From Merdicola sp048393175 (GTDB lineage: Bacteria; Bacillota; Clostridia; TANB77; CAG-508): a DNA stretch of 17,347 nt. The translations under genes and the position numbers were made by a program. Below, one piece after another: positions 11,138 to 17,347 of this stretch (the stretch's first letter is position 1; each line of letters starts with the position of its first letter). Where the stretch lies: assembly GCA_048393175.1 (NCBI GenBank), contig DBFJJM010000066.1, positions 1 to 17,347 of the forward strand, read 5' to 3'. The notes beneath the pieces were generated by a model. That model made no database searches and was not told the DNA's origin. It was given only the letters and a program-made list of their open reading frames with translations.

Positions 11138-13093
11138 ATGTTTAATTTAGTATCAGAATACAAGCCAACAGGCGACCAGCCAAAGGCAATTGAATATTTA
11201 AGTAAAGGAATAGAAGATGGCAAGAAATTCCAGACGCTTCTAGGAGTTACAGGTTCTGGAAAGACTTTCACAATGGCAAATATTATACAAAATGTACAAA
11301 AACCAACACTTGTGTTAGCACATAATAAAACACTAGCTGGACAACTTTATTCCGAATTCAAAGAGTTTTTTCCAGAAAACAATGTGGAATACTTTGTATC
11401 CTATTATGATTATTATCAGCCAGAAGCCTATATTGCTCAATCTGATACCTATATTGAAAAGGATTCTTCTATCAATGATGAAATTGATAAATTAAGACAT
11501 TCTGCTACAGCTTCTCTTTTTGAAACAAAAGATGTGATTATTGTGGCTTCCGTATCTTGTATTTATGGTTTAGGAGACCCTATTGATTATGAGCATATGA
11601 TTATCTCATTAAGACCAGGTATGAAAAAGAAACGAGACGAAGTTTTGCGAAAATTAATTAATATGCAATATACAAGAAATGAAATAGATTTTAAACGAGG
11701 AACCTTTCGTGCAAAAGGAGATATTGTAGAAATTTATCCTTCTGACCAAAATGAAAGTGCCATTCGTGTTGAGCTTTGGGGAGATGAAATTGAAAAAGTA
11801 TCTGAAATTAATCCTCTTACTGGAAAAACCATTGGTATTAGAAATCATGTTATGATATTTCCGAATTCTCATTATGTTACAACAAAGGATAAAATGGACC
11901 AAGCCCTTCTTACTATCGAGCAAGAATTAGAAGAAAGAGTAAACTATTTTAAAGATAACGGCAAATTAATTGAGGCCCAAAGAATTGAGGAAAGAACACA
12001 TTTTGATATGGAAATGATGAAAGAAACAGGATTTTGTCAAGGAATTGAAAATTATTCTAGACATATCAGTGGCAGACCTTCTGGAAGTGCTCCCTACACC
12101 CTTTTTGATTATTTTCCAGATGATTTTCTTTTATTAATTGATGAATCACATGCTACTATTCCTCAAGTAAGAGCCATGTATAATGGAGACAGAGCAAGAA
12201 AAGAATCCTTAATAAACTATGGTTTTCGTCTTCCCTCTGCTTTTGATAATAGACCTCTTAAATTTGAAGAATTTGAACAAAGAATTCATCAAGTTGTTTT
12301 TGTTAGTGCTACTCCTGCTGATTATGAAAAAGAACATAGTAAAGACAATGTAGTAGAACAAATTATTCGACCAACTGGATTATTAGACCCTAAAATAGAA
12401 GTAAAACCAGTAACCAATCAAGTAGATGATTTACTAGAAGAAATTCGCATTCGTGTAGCCAAACAAGAAAGAGTTTTAGTTACAACTCTTACTAAAAAAA
12501 TGGCAGAAGACCTTACTTCTTATTTTAAAAGTCTAGACATCAAAGTAAACTATATGCATTCTGATACCAAAGCATTAGAAAGGATGGAAATCCTTCGCAA
12601 TTTAAGACTTGGAGAATTTGATGTTTTAGTAGGAATCAATCTTCTAAGAGAAGGACTCGATATTCCAGAAGTTTCATTAGTAGCAATACTAGATGCTGAT
12701 AAAGAAGGATTTTTAAGGTCAGAAAGGTCTTTAATTCAAACTATCGGTAGAGCAGCAAGAAATACCGAAGGAAAAGTAATTATGTATGCAGATGAGTTAA
12801 CTGACTCAATGGAAAAAGCAATCCATGAGACGAATCGTAGAAGGGAAATTCAAACCGATTATAATAAAAAACATCATATTACTCCACAAACCATAAAAAA
12901 AGATATTCGTGATAGTATTAAAGCAACGGTAATAGAAGACTTAGGAGAAAAATACGACATTAAAAAAGATGAAAATATAGAAAATATTATTACAAAATTA
13001 ACAGATGAAATGTTAAAATATGCAACTGAAATGGAATTTGAAAAAGCTGCTGAATTAAGGGATAAAATTAAAGAATTAGAAAGCCTAATCTAA
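11138..13093 (+). CDS. uvrB: Excinuclease ABC subunit B (UvrB)
   Basis: UvrB is the DNA-damage-verifying helicase-like subunit that receives lesions from UvrA and recruits UvrC. The 651-residue product is full length. Features: Walker A GVTGSGKT (36-43), the damage-probing beta hairpin beginning YYDYYQPEAYI (about 89-99), the LLIDESHAT Walker B box, the VFVSATPADYE motif, the late helicase motifs LVGINLLREGLDIPEV and QTIGRAARN, and a C-terminal UVR motif (MEFEKAAELRDKIKELESL). GGAGG lies 5 bases before the ATG. Transcription probably comes either from the SOS-like promoter at 9197 through the accessory genes or from a weak promoter in the preceding gap. A strong bidirectional terminator follows. 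Confidence 0.98.
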   Translation: MFNLVSEYKPTGDQPKAIEYLSKGIEDGKKFQTLLGVTGSGKTFTMANIIQNVQKPTLVLAHNKTLAGQLYSEFKEFFPENNVEYFVSYYDYYQPEAYIAQSDTYIEKDSSINDEIDKLRHSATASLFETKDVIIVASVSCIYGLGDPIDYEHMIISLRPGMKKKRDEVLRKLINMQYTRNEIDFKRGTFRAKGDIVEIYPSDQNESAIRVELWGDEIEKVSEINPLTGKTIGIRNHVMIFPNSHYVTTKDKMDQALLTIEQELEERVNYFKDNGKLIEAQRIEERTHFDMEMMKETGFCQGIENYSRHISGRPSGSAPYTLFDYFPDDFLLLIDESHATIPQVRAMYNGDRARKESLINYGFRLPSAFDNRPLKFEEFEQRIHQVVFVSATPADYEKEHSKDNVVEQIIRPTGLLDPKIEVKPVTNQVDDLLEEIRIRVAKQERVLVTTLTKKMAEDLTSYFKSLDIKVNYMHSDTKALERMEILRNLRLGEFDVLVGINLLREGLDIPEVSLVAILDADKEGFLRSERSLIQTIGRAARNTEGKVIMYADELTDSMEKAIHETNRRREIQTDYNKKHHITPQTIKKDIRDSIKATVIEDLGEKYDIKKDENIENIITKLTDEMLKYATEMEFEKAAELRDKIKELESLI

Positions 13094-13102
13094 TTAATCG
13101 TG

Positions 13103-13132
13103 AAAACACCTCTTTCTCATTAGAGGTGTTTT
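13103..13132. terminator. Bidirectional terminator between uvrB and the phosphoesterase gene
   Basis: An 11-bp perfect stem AAAACACCTCT (13103-13113 with 13122-13132) has an 8-base loop and T-runs on both strands. It separates two converging genes. Confidence 0.9.
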
Positions 13133-13136
13133 TATG

Positions 13137-13946
13137 CTATATTCCTAATTTTTTTCTAGCTTTGTGCCATATCTCTAATGGAACAGTATCTAGCGTTTCT
13201 CCTAATCCTCTTTTTTCTATTTGTTTTTCTACTTCTTCTACATACTTTTTCGGATAATTGATACCTGTTTTTAATAAACGAATTAAGCCATCTCCCCATT
13301 TTACAATTGTATTATCTATTTTTCCTTCCATTATTGCTTGAACAGGTTTTGTTATATCATAATCAATATGGTACATTTCTATTTTTTCTAATTTTTGCTC
13401 TACTTGTAAAATAGCAAACTCAGCTCCTACACCATTTGCATTAATACCAAGACCTACAGAACCAGGATTAAGATATCTGTTATTTTCTTGTTCGAACAAG
13501 TATTGCTTATGTGAATGTCCATATATTTTATAGCAATATTTTCTTTCATCCATTTTTTCTATTTTATGACTTACATAAACTTGTTTGTCACTTGTAATAG
13601 GAATAATACATTTTTCTGGAAGACTTTCTAGAAAAGAAATGTCTTGTTTAGATAGCTCATTATACGCACAAAGTAATGGTCCATTACGATTTTCTAGGCT
13701 CCAATCTTTCTTTTTAGAATGATGGTATTCAAGAATATAATTTTCTCTATTTCCTCTTATTATATAACTTCTATATTGTTGCATTGTCTTTTGAATAAAA
13801 GCAATAACTTCATGAGATTTGGGAATATCTGTAATATAATCCCCGCACCAAATAACAGCATCAATATTTTCTTTTTGTATCACTCGAAAACATTCCTCTA
13901 ACGCAAACAAATTGCCATGTATATCACTTAATATTGCAAATTTCAT
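13137..13946 (-). CDS. Calcineurin-like metallophosphoesterase (YfcE-like)
   Basis: The 269-residue protein carries the metallophosphoesterase motifs in order: DIH (D8, H10), CGDYI (G35, D36), RGNRE (65-68, where many members have GNHD/E), YVSHKI and IYGHSHKQY, which together form the two-metal site. The N-terminal half therefore is a catalytic domain, probably a cytoplasmic phosphodiesterase; the substrate is unknown. A C-terminal extension (about 190-269, YHIDYDITKPVQ...ETLDTVPLEIWHKARKKLGI) is not part of the core fold and may confer specificity. AGGAG lies 9 bases before the ATG. It starts 17 bases after tyrS and probably shares its T-box-controlled transcript, so expression should rise when charged tRNA-Tyr is scarce. 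Confidence 0.88.
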   Translation of the reverse strand: MKFAILSDIHGNLFALEECFRVIQKENIDAVIWCGDYITDIPKSHEVIAFIQKTMQQYRSYIIRGNRENYILEYHHSKKKDWSLENRNGPLLCAYNELSKQDISFLESLPEKCIIPITSDKQVYVSHKIEKMDERKYCYKIYGHSHKQYLFEQENNRYLNPGSVGLGINANGVGAEFAILQVEQKLEKIEMYHIDYDITKPVQAIMEGKIDNTIVKWGDGLIRLLKTGINYPKKYVEEVEKQIEKRGLGETLDTVPLEIWHKARKKLGI

Positions 13947-13963
13947 ACACCTTATCTCCTACT

Positions 13964-15127
13964 CTATTTTTTTACTATTCGAATAAATTTACTTTTCCCA
14001 AATTGTACTACTTTTCCATTTGTTATTTCAATCGTCTGGTTATTATTTTTTATTAAATTGCCCTCTATTTTCACTCCATTTCCCTCTATCATTCTTCTAG
14101 CTTCTCCTTTAGAAGTTGCAAATCCAACTTGGATTAATAAATCACATACTAACATCTTTTCTTCTTGTAGTAAAATTTCTGGTATCTTATCTGGTACTTC
14201 TTTCTTTGCTATTTGCTCATACTTTCTTTGGGCTATTTCAAAGTCTTCTTCTTTATCATACATTTTAATTAGTTCTTTAGCAAATAACATATGAGCTACT
14301 CTAATATCTCCTCGCATAATCTCTTCTATACTATTTTGTGTTAAATCAGTAGTAAGTTCAAAATATTGTTTTAAAAGTTCATCCGGTATTTTCATACTTT
14401 TTTCAAATTTTTCGAAAGGTGAGTCATTTAGTCCAATATAATTATCTAACGATTTACTCATTTTTTCTTTTCCGTCTAGTCCTGGTAGTAAAGGAAAAGT
14501 CATAACTACTTGTGGCTTTTGTCCATAATCTTTTTGTAATTCTCTTCCTACTAATAGATTAAAGGTTTGGTCTGTACCTCCTATTTCAATGTCTGCTTTT
14601 AAAGCAACTGAGTCATATCCTTGCATTAACGGATAAAACAATTCATGCATACTAAGTGGCAAGCCATTTTCAAAACGATTCTTAAAATCATTTCTTTCCA
14701 TAATCCTTGCTACTGTATACTTGCTTGCAAGTTCTAAAATATCTTTTAAATTCATTTTAGAGAGCCATTCTGAATTAAATATAATTTTGGTTTTATCTTT
14801 ATCTAAAATTTTAGTTGCTTGTTGTAAATACGTTTCTGCTGACTTTCTTGTTTGTTCAAAACTAAGAGCAGGTCTTGTTTTACTTTTTCCAGATGGGTCT
14901 CCAACCATTGCTGTAAAATCTCCAATTAAAAATATCACTTCATGTCCCATGTCTTGAAATTGTTTTAAGACTCTTAATGGAACACTATGACCAATGTGTA
15001 AATCTGGTCTACTTGGGTCTGCCCCAAATTTAATTAATAATTTTTCTCCACTGTTTAATTTACTTTCTAATTCTTCTTCTGAAAAAATCTGAACCGTTTT
15101 TCTTTTCACTTCTTCTAATAAATTCAT
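13964..15127 (-). CDS. tyrS: Tyrosyl-tRNA synthetase
   Basis: TyrS attaches tyrosine to tRNA-Tyr. The 387-residue protein has the class I signatures HIGH (44-47, in PDLHIGHSVPLR) and KMSKS (222-226), the IGDFTAMVGDPSGK segment, and the tyrosine/tRNA pocket stretch YPLMQGYDSVALKADIEIGGTDQTFN (about 165-190). A C-terminal S4 RNA-binding domain (about 325-385) includes TSKGEARRMIEGNGVKIEG. This is the TyrZ-like bacterial type. Its ATG overlaps the stop of a small upstream ORF by ATGA, so translation may be coupled. A T-box leader with specifier TAC lies upstream. It is followed after 17 bases by the phosphoesterase gene. Confidence 0.97.
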   Translation of the reverse strand: MNLLEEVKRKTVQIFSEEELESKLNSGEKLLIKFGADPSRPDLHIGHSVPLRVLKQFQDMGHEVIFLIGDFTAMVGDPSGKSKTRPALSFEQTRKSAETYLQQATKILDKDKTKIIFNSEWLSKMNLKDILELASKYTVARIMERNDFKNRFENGLPLSMHELFYPLMQGYDSVALKADIEIGGTDQTFNLLVGRELQKDYGQKPQVVMTFPLLPGLDGKEKMSKSLDNYIGLNDSPFEKFEKSMKIPDELLKQYFELTTDLTQNSIEEIMRGDIRVAHMLFAKELIKMYDKEEDFEIAQRKYEQIAKKEVPDKIPEILLQEEKMLVCDLLIQVGFATSKGEARRMIEGNGVKIEGNLIKNNNQTIEITNGKVVQFGKSKFIRIVKK

Positions 15128-15213
15128 ACTATCTCTTCCTTTCCATTCTTGATTGCTATCGATAATAACAACCTATCTTTTGATTTTTCATAATAAGCAT
15201 CATCTTCATCCAT
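15124..15213 (-). CDS. 29-residue small ORF between the T-box and tyrS
   Basis: The ORF begins MDEDDAYYEKSKDRLL, has a hydrophobic middle (LLLSIAI) and ends KEEIV. GAGGGTGG lies about 6 bases before its ATG, directly behind the T-box terminator, and its TGA overlaps the tyrS ATG by four bases. This geometry fits a real translated leader ORF coupled to tyrS. It contains two adjacent Tyr codons (TAT TAT), but no strong Tyr run of the attenuation type. The function is unknown; it could be a small regulatory peptide or a device that opens the tyrS start. Confidence 0.5.
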   Translation of the reverse strand: MDEDDAYYEKSKDRLLLSIAIKNGKEEIV

Positions 15214-15238
15214 AACAACCACCCTCTTTCCTATTTTC

Positions 15239-15462
15239 AAAAAAACCAACTCATCCTACTTAAAGGACGAATTGGTTTTTCGTTGTACCACCTTTATTTA
15301 CAACACTTTGTTTTAAAAAGTATTGCCTCATTCTAGCTTATTCGAAGCTATACGTTAGTTACTATAAGAATTGTAATTCAAATTTCATATTCTGATAATT
15401 TCCACCTACCATTATCTCTCTTTCAAGTTACTATGAAATTCTACTAATTTTCTTTTTAATCC
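15239..15462 (-). promoter_or_regulatory. Tyrosine T-box riboswitch with terminator
   Basis: Visible elements on the minus strand, in order: the AGTA motif of stem I; GAGAGATAATGGTAGGTGG of the distal stem I loop (15402-15420); GAATTACAATTC with the likely specifier TAC (15375-15373, Tyr); a small stem III (TAGCTT/AAGCTA); the T-box AGGTGGTACAACG (15293-15281) that pairs with the uncharged tRNA acceptor end; and a 14-pair terminator (15278-15265 with 15257-15244) followed by seven T. Uncharged tRNA-Tyr should favour the antiterminator and switch on tyrS and the genes behind it. Confidence 0.92.
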
Positions 15463-15511
15463 ATAACTAAATTTAATTGTGAAATGATTTTAGCAGACTT
15501 TTTCTTTTCTG

Positions 15512-16411
15512 TCAAATGAAATTCCTTATTCTTCTAATCGCCTCTGGTAGACTATCTATCGTATCAGAAGCTAGCATACTAATATCTGTCTTTTTTTCTT
15601 GGGCAATTTCTCCTGAAAATCCAGTAAGATAGGCTGAACCTGCAACAGTTATTAACTCTGGCTTGTTGTATCCTAATAGTCCCACTAAAACACCAGATAA
15701 GACATCTCCGCTTCCAGCAGTTGCCATACCAGGGCATCCTTTTTCTACTAAATAAACAATTTGTCCATCTGTGATAATAGTAGTAGCTCCTTTTAGCAAC
15801 AAAATAATTTGATACTGTTTTGCAAATTGTTTTGCTTTTCCTATTCTATCTTTTTGTATCTCCTGTTTGCTAAAACCACTTATTCTTTCAAATTCTTTTT
15901 GGTGTGGTGTTAAAATTACTTTACATCTGGTTGTTTTTAACATCTCTTTATTGGTGCTTGCCAATATATTTAATCCATCTGCATCAATTACAATCGGAAT
16001 CGTGTAATGTTCCAAAATATAAGTAAGAATTTCCAAATTATCGTTTCCTTCACCCCATCCTATACCAATGGCTAACGCCTGTATCTTATTCAAAGCTTTA
16101 TCTATAGTCTCTTCTGAATAAATCATATGAGAATCTCTATCTTCTATGGGAAATAAAGTTTGCTCTAATAAGTAAGGAGCAATAAATGGTGCTATGCTTT
16201 TGGAAACAATAACTCTTACTACTCCTGCTCCAGAACGAAGACTAGCTAAACTTTGACTAGCTAGTTTGATAGAGCCAGAATATTGTAAACTTCCTCCTAA
16301 TATACCAACATAGCCAAAATTACCTTTGTGAGAATCCTTTTTACGAATTGGAAAAAGAGATTTTACATCCTTACCTTCTATTTTAAAAATAGTTTCACTT
16401 ATTTTCTCCAT
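15512..16411 (-). CDS. nnrD: ADP-dependent (S)-NAD(P)H-hydrate dehydratase
   Basis: NnrD repairs hydrated NADH and NADPH, using ADP. The 299-residue protein corresponds to the carbohydrate-kinase-like half of YjeF/Nnr. Visible motifs: SHKGNFGYVGILGGSLQYSG near the N-terminus, IGIGWG, IPIVIDADGLNIL, KVILTPHQKEFERI, LLLKGATTII and CPGMATAGSGDVLSGVLVG, with the catalytic Asp in AGSGD. The N-terminal epimerase domain (NnrE) found in many bifunctional proteins is absent, so the epimerase should be encoded elsewhere. AAGGAAG lies 12 bases before the ATG, somewhat far. Its promoter is overlaid by an inverted repeat. No terminator is obvious between it and the tyrS T-box. Confidence 0.95.
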   Translation of the reverse strand: MEKISETIFKIEGKDVKSLFPIRKKDSHKGNFGYVGILGGSLQYSGSIKLASQSLASLRSGAGVVRVIVSKSIAPFIAPYLLEQTLFPIEDRDSHMIYSEETIDKALNKIQALAIGIGWGEGNDNLEILTYILEHYTIPIVIDADGLNILASTNKEMLKTTRCKVILTPHQKEFERISGFSKQEIQKDRIGKAKQFAKQYQIILLLKGATTIITDGQIVYLVEKGCPGMATAGSGDVLSGVLVGLLGYNKPELITVAGSAYLTGFSGEIAQEKKTDISMLASDTIDSLPEAIRRIRNFI

Positions 16412-16493
16412 AATTAATTATTTCTTCCTTTTTTCTCTTTCTACTTGCTATATATTTGTATTACAATTAATACTTTTCATAACAAAGTATCTA

Positions 16494-16523
16494 TCATTCT
16501 GTTTCTATTATATCACAGAATGA
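16494..16523 (-). promoter_or_regulatory. nnrD promoter covered by a 9-bp inverted repeat
   Basis: On the minus strand TGTGATATAAT provides an extended -10 (TATAAT at 16512-16507). A perfect 9-bp repeat, TCATTCTGT (16494-16502 with 16515-16523), flanks the -10 with a 12-base spacer, which suggests a repressor site. The -35 is poor. Confidence 0.55.
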
Positions 16524-16605
16524 AAGAATAAACCTTCTGTATGAAATTTTTTGTGTAGCTAGTTTATTTCATTTTCTATCTGTTCCTGTTTTGTCTCCTA
16601 GTCTC

Positions 16606-17347
16606 TTACGATTTTTCTTCTACTTGCTGAACCAATTCTATCATCGAATTATCTTCTTCTATGGTATATTCTTCTAGATTGGGAATAATAACATCTGACT
16701 CTGATACACTATTTACTTTATATTCATATTGTGTAATAGTTTCTGTCTTGTTTTTGATTATATTCGTACCTTCATAATATTGAATAGAAGAGCTGTCTCC
16801 TTTTACCTGTAGTAACATTCCACTTTTTTTATCTAGCCAAATTTCGGTTTCATTAGAAGAAAGGATATAGTATGGTCTTCCTAACTGATAAGTATCTGTA
16901 CTTACTTTCCAATAAAAAGGTGCCCCAAAACGTGCAAACCAAATTTCCTGTCCTATATTAATCGGATTTCTAGAAGGGATTAAATTTTTCTTTTCTAATT
17001 TCCATGGAAAATTTTGTTTTTTTCCTATTTTTTCTTTTTCATTCATAAGTAATATTTGATTTTTCCCTACTGTTCCATATTCTATTTCATTGTATACCTC
17101 TTCTTGTTTTCCTTCTTGTCTTTGATAGGTTATTTTTTTATATTTTCCGTCTTTGTACCATAACTTAGTAGTAAAAATTGTATCTGTTGTAGGTTCTACA
17201 CTAACCGATTGTATATAAAAATTATCTTGTTTTAGAAAAGTATCATATTTTGAAATTAAAAAAGTAATAACAAAAAAACGATAAAGATAAAGGACAACAA
17301 AAGGAATCAGTAAAACAATAAGTGCAATTAGTAAATTTTTTATTTTT
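16606..17347 (-). CDS. Membrane-anchored hypothetical protein, 5' end outside window
   Basis: About 247 codons are visible and the frame is open to the right edge, so the true start lies beyond the window; the internal ATG at 17046 is not the start. The visible N-terminal part is a hydrophobic segment (ALIVLLIPFVVLYLYRF) with basic residues on both sides, fitting one transmembrane anchor. The rest is hydrophilic and beta-rich: SVSVEPTTDTIF, TKLWYKDGKYKKITY, and ETEIWLDKKSGMLLQVKG, which recalls extracytoplasmic outer-surface or lipoprotein-like folds that measure or carry ligands. The C-terminus is acidic (EEYTIEEDNS). No family is recognised. It is on the same strand as nnrD but separated by about 190 bases containing a promoter. 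Confidence 0.75.
   Translation of the reverse strand, partial: KIKNLLIALIVLLIPFVVLYLYRFFVITFLISKYDTFLKQDNFYIQSVSVEPTTDTIFTTKLWYKDGKYKKITYQRQEGKQEEVYNEIEYGTVGKNQILLMNEKEKIGKKQNFPWKLEKKNLIPSRNPINIGQEIWFARFGAPFYWKVSTDTYQLGRPYYILSSNETEIWLDKKSGMLLQVKGDSSSIQYYEGTNIIKNKTETITQYEYKVNSVSESDVIIPNLEEYTIEEDNSMIELVQQVEEKS

Noticed and set aside
11005..11271. Minus-strand frame over the uvrB start
   Set aside because: It overlaps the conserved uvrB 5' end antisense and has no supporting signals.
1..17347. tRNA, rRNA or CRISPR arrays
   Set aside because: No cloverleaf, rRNA-like or regularly spaced repeat sequence was seen on either strand.

Overview
The window comes from an AT-rich, spore-forming Gram-positive bacterium, most likely an uncultured Clostridia-like member of the Bacillota. 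Support: strong GGAGG ribosome binding sites, consensus sigma-A promoters, a T-box leader on tyrS, a YtvI-type sporulation membrane protein, and a spore-coat-like gene behind a sigma-K-type promoter. TGA acts as a stop and TGG encodes Trp, so this is not a Mollicutes code.

Layout. 1-2000 (minus strand): a partial ytvI-like gene, a Cys-rich CBS-pair protein and a Pro-rich coat-like protein. 1998-4635 (minus): an apparent operon pncC, cytidylate-kinase-like gene, murD. 4678-4934 (plus): a 42-residue Asn-rich microprotein with its own palindrome and terminator. 4927-8657 (minus): uvrA with a promoter and LexA-like box, a small Cys-rich protein, and cysE. 8734-10721 (plus): an accessory stretch with an unknown short ORF, then a consensus promoter with an operator driving a GNAT acetyltransferase and a RhuM-Fic fusion. 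10735-11137: a decayed copy of the uvrB 5' end in an AT-rich gap. 11138-13093 (plus): uvrB. 13137-15462 (minus): T-box, small ORF, tyrS and a metallophosphoesterase. 15512-17347 (minus): the ADP-dependent NAD(P)H-hydrate dehydratase gene and a partial membrane-anchored protein.

The most striking observation is recoding at CGG. Reading all genes by eye, I found only two in-frame CGG codons in the window. Each lies exactly where the conserved or sensible protein requires a +1 shift: codon 46 of pncC (TCT CGG TAG) and codon 175 of the coat-like gene (CCT CGG ACC). Skipping the C of CGG turns both into GGN (Gly). In pncC this restores the conserved VSGSS stretch. In the coat gene it restores a Pro/Arg-rich tail ending in DDYFV. 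The simplest reading is that CGG has no efficient tRNA in this organism and serves as a +1 frameshift signal. A pair of sequencing or pseudogene errors is the competing explanation.

A second theme is DNA repair. uvrA and uvrB are separated and convergent. The uvrA promoter carries a LexA-like box, and so does the GNAT/RhuM-Fic promoter, while uvrB itself has no obvious SOS box next to it. The accessory genes may sit under, or have captured, SOS control.
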